Assembly: GCA_035949255.1 (NCBI GenBank)
Contig: DASZIL010000075.1
Span: 4,180 to 68,179 of the forward strand
Direction: 5' to 3'
Source: GAS188 sp035949255
Lineage (GTDB): Bacteria; Pseudomonadota; Alphaproteobacteria; Rhizobiales; Beijerinckiaceae
DNA: 64,000 nucleotides
Shown here: piece by piece, positions 41,283-49,278 of the stretch
How the letters are laid out: every line of letters begins with the position of its first letter
Numbering within the stretch: position 1 is the stretch's first letter
Program-made: the position numbers and the translations under genes
Notes under the pieces: model-generated
Told to the model about the DNA's origin: nothing
Databases searched by the model: none
The model's input: only the letters and a program-made list of their open reading frames with translations

Positions 41283-41535
41283 CACCGCCGCCCTGACTCG
41301 CCTTCAACCGGTCGAGCAATTCCGTGAACCTTTGAGGGACTTTCTCTTGGAGCGTTGCCGCATAGGCTTCATGCAAGGAACGTTCGATGAAGCGCTCCAT
41401 CTGCGGTCGCTCCCATGAACCGACTTTCGAGGACCGTCTCATGTGATCACGCATCGAGGAAGCCGCCCGCTTGGCAGCCTTCGAAGTCGCTTCCTCGCTC
41501 CTCTGTCCCGCATTCGCTTGCCGCTCGTTGCTCAT
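41266..41535 (-). CDS. nepR: Anti-sigma factor NepR
   Basis: An 89-residue NepR-type anti-sigma factor. The first half is charged and disordered-looking. The conserved part is PQMERFIERSLHEAYAATLQ followed by VPQRFTELLDRLKA, matching the two-helix NepR core (the pattern LxxxYxxxxxxPVPxRFxxLLxxL). It sequesters EcfG. The stop lies 17 bases inside ecfG, so the partners are made together. The divergent or adjacent phyR usual for this locus is absent from the window. Transcription should start from the EcfG-type promoter at 41591-41616. Confidence 0.88.
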   Translation of the reverse strand: MSNERQANAGQRSEEATSKAAKRAASSMRDHMRRSSKVGSWERPQMERFIERSLHEAYAATLQEKVPQRFTELLDRLKASQGGGDGRAR

Positions 41536-41590
41536 CCGCCACCAACCCTTGTTCCGCCGCTCAAGGGCCGCGGACCGCTCATGTGGATGC

Positions 41591-41616
41591 AACGTGGCGA
41601 TGGCTTAAGCGGTTCC
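41591..41616 (-). promoter_or_regulatory. EcfG-dependent promoter of nepR-ecfG (GGAAC-N17-CGTT)
   Basis: On the minus strand GGAAC (41616-41612) and CGTT (41594-41591) are separated by 17 bases, which is the EcfG consensus with allowed spacing 16-18. The -10 element lies 55 bases upstream of the nepR ATG. A perfect match to both boxes exactly in front of the regulon's own sigma factor makes this a confident site and indicates positive autoregulation. Confidence 0.85.
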
Positions 41617-41990
41617 TCTTGAGCCTGACGGCTTCAACTGGCGGGCCGTCACGCGCTAGCCCTTGATCGAGCATGATTTTTTGAAGCCCGGCTGCATTTC
41701 CAGGGCATGCCGTGAGTTTCGAAATTTAAAAGATTGAGGTCAGAGACGGAAAAAAGAGGCGGATCGGGCCAATAAACGCGTTCGGCCTGTGCGTTTTTTT
41801 AAATTTTCAGAGCTGAGCCTGCGGAAAAATCACGCTCGATATTCGCTTTGGCGCGTGATCGTCTCGGCTGAAATACCGAGAAAAGCAAAAGCCGAACGAT
41901 TTCGTTCGGCTTTTTGGGCTTGTGCTGCTTGCCCTGCGCGGGCCGAAGCGCCCGGACCCGCGAGAAGGACCCCGTTTCCCGGAAACGAGA
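41617..41990. other. Gene-free gap with half repeat and terminator
   Basis: No gene is supported here. A half copy of the GCATGATT palindromic repeat lies near 41670, an AT-rich tract with a run of seven T residues near 41795-41801, and an intrinsic terminator at 41887-41915. phyR, often found beside nepR-ecfG, is not here. Confidence 0.55.
41887..41915 (-). terminator. Intrinsic terminator after ctpA
   Basis: GCCGAACG (41891-41898) and CGTTCGGC (41903-41910) form a perfect eight-base stem with an ATTT loop, flanked by AAAAGCAAAA and TTTTT. On the minus strand the hairpin is followed by TTTTGCTTTT, so it should end the long prmA-to-ctpA run 75 bases after the ctpA stop. Confidence 0.85.
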
Positions 41991-43331
41991 TCAGTTCTCC
42001 TTGGTTTCCGCCTTCGGCGGCTCGCTCGTCGCAGGCTCGGTCTTGGTGATCGCCTTGCCGCGCAGGAGATCGAGCGCGGCGGTGAGCTGCGTATCCTTCG
42101 CGGGATCCGTCGCCACATAGGCTTGCGAGGCCGACAAATCCTCGCCCTTGTCGTTCGACAGATGGCCGCGCAGGCTCGCCTCGCCCTTCGCCTCATCCTT
42201 GCCCTTCAGCTCGTCCGGGATGGCTTCGAGCACCTTGATGTCCGGCTCGATGCCTTTCGCCTGTATCGAGCGGCCGGACGGCGTGTAGTAACGCGCCGTG
42301 GTGAGGCGGATCGCCGCGTCATTGCCGACCGGGATGATGGTCTGCACCGAGCCCTTGCCGAAGGAGCGCGTGCCGAGAAGCGTCGCACGCTTGTGATCCT
42401 GAAGGGCACCGGCGACGATCTCCGAAGCGGAAGCCGAGCCGCCGTTGATGAGCACCACGAGCCGCTTGCCCTTGGTGACATCGCTATGGCGCGCATCCCA
42501 ACGCTTCGTGTCCTCCGGGTTGCGGCCCCGCGTCGAGACGATCTCACCCTTGTCGAGGAAAGTGTCGCAGACGCCGATCGCCTGATCGAGCAAGCCGCCC
42601 GGATCATTTCGCAGATCGAGCACATAACCCTTGAGCTTGTCCTCGCCGACATCCTTCTTCAGGCTATCGAGGGCGTTGCGCAGATTCTCGGTCGTCTGCT
42701 CGTTGAACTGTGTGATCTGGACGTAGCCGACATCGTCCTCCTGATGGAACTTCACGCTCTTGACCTGGATGATCTCGCGCGTGAGCTTCAGCTCCAGCGG
42801 GTCCTTGCGATCCTTGCGCACGATGGTCAGCTTGACGGAGGTCTTGACCGCCCCGCGCATCTTGTCGACCGCCTGGTTCAAGGTGAGGCCTTGCACCGCA
42901 TCGCCGTCGATTTGCGTGATGATGTCGCCGGACAAAATGCCCGCGCGTGAAGCCGGCGTATCGGCGATGGGCGAGATGACCTTGATCAGCCCGTCCTCCA
43001 TCGTGACCTCGATGCCGAGGCCGCCGAACTCGCCCTTGGTGTTGACCTGCATGTCGCGGAAGCTTTTCGCGTCCATGTAGCTCGAATGCGGGTCGAGCGA
43101 CGTGAGCATGCCGTTGATGGCGGCCTCGACGAGTTTTCCGTCGTCCGGCTTCTCGACATAATCGGAGCGGATGCGCTCGAAGACGTCGCCGAAAAGATTG
43201 AGCTGCCGATAAGTGTCTCCGGCGGAGGCGGCTTGCGCCGGCTCGCTGGCGAGGAAACGCGTTTCAAGGCCGAGCGTCGCAGCGCCCGCGCCGAACATCG
43301 CGCCCAGGAGAAGAAGTGAGGACTTGCGCAT
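41991..43331 (-). CDS. ctpA: Carboxy-terminal processing protease CtpA (S41)
   Basis: A 446-residue periplasmic protease. The signal peptide MRKSSLLLLGAMFGAGAATL is followed by the N-terminal lid, a PDZ domain (about 100-180: GGLGIEVTMEDGLIKVISPI, GDIITQIDGDAVQGLTLNQA) and the S41 core. The catalytic Ser lies in INGGSASASEIVAGAL (about Ser301) and the general-base Lys in GTRSFGKGSVQ (about Lys326). The C-terminal 60 residues are charged and flexible. The ATG overlaps the envC stop by one base (TGATG), so it is cotranslated with the amidase activator envC. In relatives this protease trims envelope proteins and affects stress resistance. Confidence 0.95.
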   Translation of the reverse strand: MRKSSLLLLGAMFGAGAATLGLETRFLASEPAQAASAGDTYRQLNLFGDVFERIRSDYVEKPDDGKLVEAAINGMLTSLDPHSSYMDAKSFRDMQVNTKGEFGGLGIEVTMEDGLIKVISPIADTPASRAGILSGDIITQIDGDAVQGLTLNQAVDKMRGAVKTSVKLTIVRKDRKDPLELKLTREIIQVKSVKFHQEDDVGYVQITQFNEQTTENLRNALDSLKKDVGEDKLKGYVLDLRNDPGGLLDQAIGVCDTFLDKGEIVSTRGRNPEDTKRWDARHSDVTKGKRLVVLINGGSASASEIVAGALQDHKRATLLGTRSFGKGSVQTIIPVGNDAAIRLTTARYYTPSGRSIQAKGIEPDIKVLEAIPDELKGKDEAKGEASLRGHLSNDKGEDLSASQAYVATDPAKDTQLTAALDLLRGKAITKTEPATSEPPKAETKEN

Positions 43332-44773
43332 CAGCCGCGAACCTTCCGTTGGTCAGTCTTGGCCCACCATGGGCCGGGGTTGATCGCCGAACCGTCCTTG
43401 CGGAACTCGACGTAGAGAACAGGGCCAGCTGATGTGGTCTTCGCCACTTCAGTGGTCAACAGATTTCCGTCGCCCATTTCGCCGATGGGCTCCCCAGCGA
43501 GCACCGGCTGCCCCGTCGCCACGTCGATATGACCCAGACCGGCAAGGACGATATGATAGCCGTTACCGGCATTGATGATCAAGAGTTGTCCGTAACCCCT
43601 GAACGGCCCCGCATGGGCCACGATACCCTCGCTGGGCGACGATACGACCGCGCCGGGACGCGTGGTGATGGACACTCCCCTTGCCTGCCCCGTCACCTCA
43701 TCGGGCTCACCATAGTCACGAAAAATTGAGCCCGCCACGGGGAGCGGCAAGAGGCCGCGCGCCTCCGCGAAGCTGACCTTCGGGGCAAGACGCGTCGGCT
43801 CCTTGAGGCTCGCGGCCGTGAAACTGTTCTGTGTCGAGACCGCGAGCGCCTCGGCGGCTTTGCGGTCCTCGGCGGCGCGCTTCTCGCTCTGGGCGATGTC
43901 ATTATCGAGGCTCGCCAGGAAATCACGCAGATTTTTGGCCCGCTGGGCGAGCGCGGCCGCGTGCTTGGCGGCCTCTCCGAGCGCCAATTCATCGGTGGCC
44001 AGGCTCGCCTGGCGCGCCTCGATGAGAGCGGAAAGCCGCGTGCGCCCCTCACGCAGCTCGGCGAGATCGGAATTCAGCCCATCGCGCTCGGCGGTGATCT
44101 CCTGGCGCAGGCGCACGAGATCGGCGAGGTCGCCCGCGAGCGTGCGCGCCTCGTCGCGCAATTGCGGCAAAACGGCGCCAAGCGACATCGAGGCGCGAAC
44201 CGCGACGAGAATATCCTGCGAGCTGACGATCACGGCGGGCGGCGGCTTGCCGCCGATGCGCTGCAAGGCCGCCAGCACATGGCCCATCAGCTCGCGCCGC
44301 CCGTCGAGCGAGGCCTTGAGCGCCTGCTCCTGAGCCACCTCCCTGGCAAGCCGCGCCTCGGCGTCGCTCGCGCGTTCCTCCAGAGCCCGCACCCTGTCGG
44401 CGGCCGCGATGAGATCGCGCCTGAGTTTCTCGCGATCCGCCTTCAAGGCGGCGATCTCCTCCTCGATCTTCTGGCGCTCGGCGTCCGACTGCTGGAGGGA
44501 TTGCTCGACACCTTGCAATTCGCGCAGGCGCTCGTCGCGCTCCTTGATCTTGCGATCGGCCGGATCATTCGCCGCTGGAACCTGGGTCACATTCGAATTC
44601 GGGCTCGGATTGGGGCTCGTATTATCGGCGGCGAGCACGGGGCTGAGGCCGAGACAGGAGGCGAGGGACGCAGCCGCGGCCATGCCGGCCATGAAGGCCG
44701 CATGGCGAACGCCCTTGCGGCAACCCAAATCCGGGCTTGCCAAATCCGGGCTTGCCAAATCTGCGCCAACCAT
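43331..44773 (-). CDS. envC: Murein hydrolase activator EnvC (degenerate M23 domain)
   Basis: An approximately 480-residue periplasmic protein. The leader region MAGMAAAASLASCLGLSPVL would be the export signal, preceded by about 25 residues that include a tandem LASPDLASPDL. Two long coiled-coil segments follow (about residues 70-310). The C-terminal LytM fold reads ARGVSITTRPGAVVSSPSEG and ends VLYVEFRKDGSAINP. The zinc ligands of active M23 enzymes (HxxxD and HxH) are absent, as in E. coli EnvC, so it should activate amidases under FtsEX control; ftsEX is at 25.2-26.9 kb. The start at 44771-44773 has GGAAGGA upstream; longer starts at 44854 or 44860 are open. Confidence 0.9.
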   Translation of the reverse strand: MVGADLASPDLASPDLGCRKGVRHAAFMAGMAAAASLASCLGLSPVLAADNTSPNPSPNSNVTQVPAANDPADRKIKERDERLRELQGVEQSLQQSDAERQKIEEEIAALKADREKLRRDLIAAADRVRALEERASDAEARLAREVAQEQALKASLDGRRELMGHVLAALQRIGGKPPPAVIVSSQDILVAVRASMSLGAVLPQLRDEARTLAGDLADLVRLRQEITAERDGLNSDLAELREGRTRLSALIEARQASLATDELALGEAAKHAAALAQRAKNLRDFLASLDNDIAQSEKRAAEDRKAAEALAVSTQNSFTAASLKEPTRLAPKVSFAEARGLLPLPVAGSIFRDYGEPDEVTGQARGVSITTRPGAVVSSPSEGIVAHAGPFRGYGQLLIINAGNGYHIVLAGLGHIDVATGQPVLAGEPIGEMGDGNLLTTEVAKTTSAGPVLYVEFRKDGSAINPGPWWAKTDQRKVRG

Positions 44774-44907
44774 GCGTTCCTTCCGGAGGCGAACCTCCCC
44801 GGCGCGTGCTCCAGCCCGAGCCTCTTCCCCGACCGGAAGGATCTGGCGCCGCATGAACATCCTGAGCTATCCTATCGGATACCGGCCCTCGACTTCAAAG
44901 CACGGTG

Positions 44908-45387
44908 TCAGGGCCGATGATAAGGGTGGCCCAACCGGATGGTCAGCGCCCGATAAATCTGCTCCAGAAGCACTATTCTGACGAGCTGATGCGGCAAAGT
45001 CATGGCCCCGAAAGATATCGTCCCGCCCGTCGCCCCCACATCCTTGCGCGCGAGGCCGTCCGCACCGCCGATAAGGAAGGCGAGGACTTTTGCTCCGCGG
45101 GCGCGATGCTTCCCGAGAAGCTCCGCGAATTCCGCACTGGTCAGGCTCGCGCCGCGCTCATCGAGCGCGATGCGCAAAGCCCCTTCGCTTTTCGCGGCAA
45201 GGCCTTCCCCTTCCTCGCGCCGGCGCGAGGACCCGTCCCGCGCGCGGCTTTCGGCGATCTCGATCACGCTCGGGCCCGAAAATCCGAGCTTTGGAGCCAA
45301 TTCGCCCGCGCGCTCGAGATAGCGCTCGGCCAACTGCCTCTCGGGGCCTGCTTTCAGGCGCCCGACGGCGCAGATGACGAGCTTCAA
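44908..45387 (-). CDS. rlmH: 23S rRNA (pseudouridine1915-N3)-methyltransferase
   Basis: A 159-residue SPOUT methyltransferase, the only type that methylates pseudouridine 1915 of 23S rRNA on the 70S ribosome. It begins MKLVICAVGRLKAGPERQLA. The AdoMet-binding knot is KVLAFLIGGADGLARKDV then ISFGAMTLPHQLVRIVLLEQ, with the end YRALTIRLGHPYHR diagnostic for RlmH. It follows rsfS by 18 bases in the conserved nadD-rsfS-rlmH order. Confidence 0.95.
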   Translation of the reverse strand: MKLVICAVGRLKAGPERQLAERYLERAGELAPKLGFSGPSVIEIAESRARDGSSRRREEGEGLAAKSEGALRIALDERGASLTSAEFAELLGKHRARGAKVLAFLIGGADGLARKDVGATGGTISFGAMTLPHQLVRIVLLEQIYRALTIRLGHPYHRP

Positions 45388-45405
45388 CGGGGCATCCGCG
45401 CCGGC

Positions 45406-45861
45406 TCAGGCGCGAGCGCGTTCCGCGGCCTCGGAGGGGCGATCCTGCCCCCACATCTTCTCGAGGTTGTAGAAGGCGCGGATTTCCGGCCGGAAGATAT
45501 GAACCACGAGATCACCGGCATCGATCAGCACCCAATCGCATAAGGGCAGGCCCTCGACGCTCACCGACCCATGCCCTGCCTCCTTGAAGGCGCGGATCAG
45601 CGCGTCGGCGATCGCGCCCACATGTCGTTGGGAACGACCGGAGGCTATGATCATCGCGTCGGCGATCGAGGTTTTGCCGGTAAGGTCGATATCGACGACC
45701 GCTTCGGCCTTCATGTCGTCCAGCACGGTGAGGGCGACGGGGAGGAGATCGACGGCCGGCGTCAACGCCTCGGCGGTGATCTCGGTGAGCGGTTGAACCG
45801 CCTCACTTCTCGCTTGATGGAACAGCGCCAGATTCCTTTCTCTTTGGCGGACCCAAATCAA
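45406..45861 (-). CDS. rsfS: Ribosomal silencing factor RsfS
   Basis: RsfS binds L14 on the 50S subunit and blocks subunit joining during starvation. The conserved core is VLDDMKAEAVVDIDLTGKTS, IADAMIIASGRSQRHVGAIA, GLPLCDWVLIDAGDLVVHIF and RPEIRAFYNLEKMW. The frame starts at TTG 45859-45861, with AGGG six bases upstream, and gives an N-terminal extension of about 45 residues as in other Rhizobiales. The ATG at 45714 would remove the extension but has no site. It lies between nadD and rlmH. Confidence 0.92.
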   Translation of the reverse strand: MIWVRQRERNLALFHQARSEAVQPLTEITAEALTPAVDLLPVALTVLDDMKAEAVVDIDLTGKTSIADAMIIASGRSQRHVGAIADALIRAFKEAGHGSVSVEGLPLCDWVLIDAGDLVVHIFRPEIRAFYNLEKMWGQDRPSEAAERARA

Positions 45862-46021
45862 CGGTAGCCCTAGTGTGGCGCTTTAATCGTTGCTTTTCAA
45901 TTGCCGTTGGGTGACAAAAGGATGAAGCTTTTGGCGTAGTGCCTCTTGGCTTTCGCCCCCCTTTACAACTCCTTCCTTCCCCATAAAATGTCAGCAAAAC
46001 AACGCCCTAACACGCGTGAAC

Positions 46022-46624
46022 TCAGCGCCCCAGCTCGCGCGCCCTGAGTGCGGTCGAAGACAGGCTCGACCTGCGCCCATGCAAGTAAACCCAGGCAGGT
46101 GGGCTTCGTTCCGCGAGCGTCGGGGCCGCTGATTCGGGGATGCGGAAGCGCGAGAGCGCCTGCGCGGCGGGTGAATGCAAGGCCCGATGCGTCGCACCCG
46201 GCCGGTCGATGACGGCCATCGGCACGAGATCGGCGATGGCACGCCAGCGACGCCAGAGGTGGAAGCTTGCGAGATTGTCTCCGCCCATGATCCAGACGAA
46301 GCGAAGCAAGGGGAGCCGCGCGGTCAGTGCCGCGATGGTGTCGACCGTCATATCGGAGCCGAGCGCCGCCTCGAGCCCCGTCACATCGATGCGCGGGTGG
46401 GTCATGATCGATCGCGTCTCCGCAAGCCGAGCTTCGAGCGAAGGCAAGCCGTCGTGGTTCTTCAAGGGATTTCCCGGCGTCACGAGCAGCCAAAGGCGGT
46501 CGAGCGCAAGGCGCCGCAAGGCCATCAGCGCCACGTGCCGATGACCCTCATGGGGTGGATTGAAGCTGCCGCCGTAAAGGCCTATTCGCTGGCCCGCGCC
46601 ATGAGGTGGGAAGCTCGGGATCAT
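46022..46624 (-). CDS. nadD: Nicotinate-nucleotide adenylyltransferase
   Basis: NadD adenylates nicotinate mononucleotide to deamido-NAD. The nucleotidyltransferase motif is IGLYGGSFNPPHEGHRHVAL, followed by LLVTPGNPLKNHDGLPSLEA, FVWIMGGDNLASFHLWRRW, and the C-terminal SSTALR within SLSSTALRARELGR. The length of 200 residues is normal. It follows proA by 118 bases and precedes rsfS by 160 bases, in the usual Rhizobiales order. Confidence 0.94.
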   Translation of the reverse strand: MIPSFPPHGAGQRIGLYGGSFNPPHEGHRHVALMALRRLALDRLWLLVTPGNPLKNHDGLPSLEARLAETRSIMTHPRIDVTGLEAALGSDMTVDTIAALTARLPLLRFVWIMGGDNLASFHLWRRWRAIADLVPMAVIDRPGATHRALHSPAAQALSRFRIPESAAPTLAERSPPAWVYLHGRRSSLSSTALRARELGR

Positions 46625-46742
46625 AGGACGCCGGCGCGCCCGACCCGCCTTGCTTTGAAAAGCCGTTCTTTACGCCTTGGCGAGGCGCGTTCAGCCCTTT
46701 TCAAGCACGAAGCGACGAAGTCCGCAGGAGGCGCGGGGCTGC

Positions 46743-48056
46743 TCACGCCCTGATCTGCCCCGCGCCGCGGATGCGGTATTTGAAGGAGGTGAGCTGCTCG
46801 ACCCCCACGGGCCCTCGCGCATGCATGCGGCCGGTCGCGATGCCGATCTCGGCGCCGAAGCCGAATTCACCACCATCGGCGAATTGCGTCGACGCATTGT
46901 GCAGCACGATCGCCGAATCGACCTCCGACAGGAAGCGCTCGGCAGCCGACCGATCTTCCGTCACGATCGCGTCCGTGTGATGCGAGCCATGCCGCTCTAT
47001 ATGCTCGATCGCCGCGTCAAGCCCATCGACGACGCGGCAGGCAATGATGGCGTCGAGATATTCCTCATCCCAATCCGCCTCGCTCGCGGCGGTAACGCGA
47101 GAATCGACCGCAAGCGTCGCCGGATCGCCGCGCACGGCGCAGCCGGCGTCGAGGAGCGACCTCACGAGGGGCGTGAGATGGGTCGGCGCCAAGGCCCGAT
47201 CGACGAGCAGCGTCTCGGCGGCCCCGCATACGCCGGTGCGGCGAAGCTTCGCATTCAAGGTGATGTCCCGGGCCATGCCGAGATCGGCGCCGGCGTGCAC
47301 GTAGACATGGCAAACGCCTTCGAGATGGGCGAAGACGGGCACGCGCGCCTCTTTCTGCACGCGCTCGACGAGGCTTTTGCCGCCGCGCGGCACGATGACA
47401 TCGATCATGCCTTCGAGGCCGGAAAGCAGGGCGCCGACCGCGCCACGGTCACGCGTCGGGACAAAGGAGATCGCCTGGCGCGGCAGTCCCACCCGCTCGA
47501 GGCCCGCAACCAAGGCCGCATGGATCGCCTCGGCGGAGCGGAAGCTCGCCGAGCCCGTACGCAGGATCGAGGCGTTGCCCGCCTTGAGGCAAAGCGCGCT
47601 CGCATCGGCCATCACATTGGGCCGGCTTTCGAAGATCACGCCGACGACGCCCAGCGGCGTGGCCACGCGTTCGATGACGAGACCATTCGGCCGCTCGAAA
47701 CGCGCGGTGATGCGCCCTACCGGATCGGCAAGCGTCGCGATCTCCTCGACGGCTTGCGCGATCGCGAGCCCGCGCGCTTCGTCGAGACGCAAACGATCGA
47801 GAAAGGCCTCGGTCGCCGCTTGGCGCTTCGCCTCTTCCATGTCGAGCGCATTGGCGGCAAGGATTAGAGGCATCCTCTCGCGCAGCGAGGCTGCCATTGC
47901 GAGAAGGGCCGCGTCCTTCTCTTGCGCGGTCGCGAGCGCGACCTTCCGCGCGGCGGCGCGGGCGCCTCTGCCGAGCGCCGCGAGATCGGAGCGGATCTCC
48001 GGCTCGACGCCTCGCGTGAGGGCTTGGTCGGTCACGCGACGAACGCTACTCGACAT
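46743..48056 (-). CDS. proA: Gamma-glutamyl phosphate reductase
   Basis: ProA reduces glutamyl-5-phosphate to the semialdehyde in proline synthesis. The 437-residue protein has PLGVVGVIFESRPNVMADAS, LCLKAGNASILRTGSASFRS, the catalytic cysteine in LRRTGVCGAAETLLVD and GFGAEIGIATGRMHARGPVG at the end. The ATG at 48054-48056 follows AAGGGGG; a GTG at 48089 overlapping the upstream stop is possible. Normally proB and obgE lie upstream, but here two acyl-CoA dehydrogenases do, only 29 bases away. The usual proB is not in the window. Confidence 0.94.
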   Translation of the reverse strand: MSSSVRRVTDQALTRGVEPEIRSDLAALGRGARAAARKVALATAQEKDAALLAMAASLRERMPLILAANALDMEEAKRQAATEAFLDRLRLDEARGLAIAQAVEEIATLADPVGRITARFERPNGLVIERVATPLGVVGVIFESRPNVMADASALCLKAGNASILRTGSASFRSAEAIHAALVAGLERVGLPRQAISFVPTRDRGAVGALLSGLEGMIDVIVPRGGKSLVERVQKEARVPVFAHLEGVCHVYVHAGADLGMARDITLNAKLRRTGVCGAAETLLVDRALAPTHLTPLVRSLLDAGCAVRGDPATLAVDSRVTAASEADWDEEYLDAIIACRVVDGLDAAIEHIERHGSHHTDAIVTEDRSAAERFLSEVDSAIVLHNASTQFADGGEFGFGAEIGIATGRMHARGPVGVEQLTSFKYRIRGAGQIRA

Positions 48057-48085
48057 CTCGACATCCCCCTTCGCAAGCACCTCGA

Positions 48086-49219
48086 TCACGTGATGTTTTG
48101 CTCGAGGCCACCGGCCTTCGCGACCTTGCGCAAATGGTGATCGGCATCGCCGAACATCAGATTGATGGCGGTCATGCGCTTGAAATAAGCACCGAGGCGA
48201 TACTCCATCGTCATGCCGATCCCGCCATGCAATTGCACGGCCTGCTCGCCGATGAAGCCGCCGTTCCGGCCGACGGTCACCTTCGCGGCCGAGATGGCGG
48301 CGGAGCGAACGGCCGGATCGCTTTCCCCGACCATCATGGTCGCGTAGACCGCCATGCTGCGCGCCTGCTCGAGCGCGATGAACATATCGGCGGCGCGATG
48401 TTGCAGCGCCTGAAAGGCGCCGATCGGCCGGCCGAACTGCTTGCGCGTCTTGAGATACGCCACGGTCATGTCGCCCATCGCGCTCATCACGCCGACGGCC
48501 TCGGCGCAGAGCGCGGCGATGGCCTCCTGCGTGACGCGCTCGATGAGCGCCAGCCCCTTTCCCGCCCCGCCGACGAGCGCGTCAGCCGGGACGACCACAT
48601 TGTCCAGCCTGATCTCGGCCCCTGGCGTGCCGTCAGCAAGCGCATAGGCGCGCCGCGTAACACCCTTGGCGTTGGCGTCGACGCGAAAGAGCGAAATGCC
48701 GTCGCGCTCATGGCGCCCGCCGGCCGTGCGCGCGCTGACGAAGAGAAGCTCGGCCTGATCGCCGTGCGGCACCACGCTCTTCACCCCATCGAGCACGAAG
48801 CCCTCGTCTGTCGCGCGCGCCGAGAGCGCCACGTCGGCAAGCTCATGGCGCGCTTCGCGCTCGACATGCGCGAGGGTCGCGACGAGCTCGCCGGAAGCGA
48901 TGCGTCCCGCGAGTTCCTTGCGCATGGCGTTGCCGCAACCGTGACGCAAGAGACCGCCGCCGATCACGACGGTCGAGAGATAAGGCTCACGCACCAATCC
49001 TTTGCCGAAGGCCTCCATGACGATCATCGTCTCGACCGCGCCCCATCCGAGGCCGCCGTCTTCTTCAGCGAAGGGAAGGGCCAAAAGCCCAAGCTCCGCG
49101 AATTGCTTCCAGCGCTCGCGGCTCCATGCCGGACCCGAGGGCGCGGCCTCGGCCGCCGCGGCGAGGCGCTCCACATTGTCGCGCAAGAGGCGCTGCTCAT
49201 CGGAGAGATCGAAATCCAT
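48086..49219 (-). CDS. Acyl-CoA dehydrogenase, PimD-like small subunit
   Basis: A 377-residue acyl-CoA dehydrogenase-family protein starting MDFDLSDEQRLLRDNVERLA. It shows LALPFAEEDGGLGWGAVETM, YLKTRKQFGRPIGAFQALQH and HGGIGMTMEYRLGAYFKRMT. The FAD-site text around residue 120-150 is divergent (LSARATDEGFVLDGVKSVVP), as in the small subunit of pimeloyl-CoA dehydrogenase (PimD) and similar heteromeric enzymes acting on long or dicarboxylic acyl-CoAs. It lies 59 bases after the larger partner gene. The substrate is inferred only from the pairing. Confidence 0.85.
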   Translation of the reverse strand: MDFDLSDEQRLLRDNVERLAAAAEAAPSGPAWSRERWKQFAELGLLALPFAEEDGGLGWGAVETMIVMEAFGKGLVREPYLSTVVIGGGLLRHGCGNAMRKELAGRIASGELVATLAHVEREARHELADVALSARATDEGFVLDGVKSVVPHGDQAELLFVSARTAGGRHERDGISLFRVDANAKGVTRRAYALADGTPGAEIRLDNVVVPADALVGGAGKGLALIERVTQEAIAALCAEAVGVMSAMGDMTVAYLKTRKQFGRPIGAFQALQHRAADMFIALEQARSMAVYATMMVGESDPAVRSAAISAAKVTVGRNGGFIGEQAVQLHGGIGMTMEYRLGAYFKRMTAINLMFGDADHHLRKVAKAGGLEQNIT

Positions 49220-49278
49220 GACGCGTGCGAGCCCGAGAAGATTGTCGAAGCGGAAGGCGGCTTCCTAGAATACGAAAT

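Noticed and set aside
43331..44773. Active M23 endopeptidase
   Set aside because: The C-terminal LytM fold lacks the His/Asp and HxH zinc ligands, so it is treated as an EnvC-type activator, not an enzyme.
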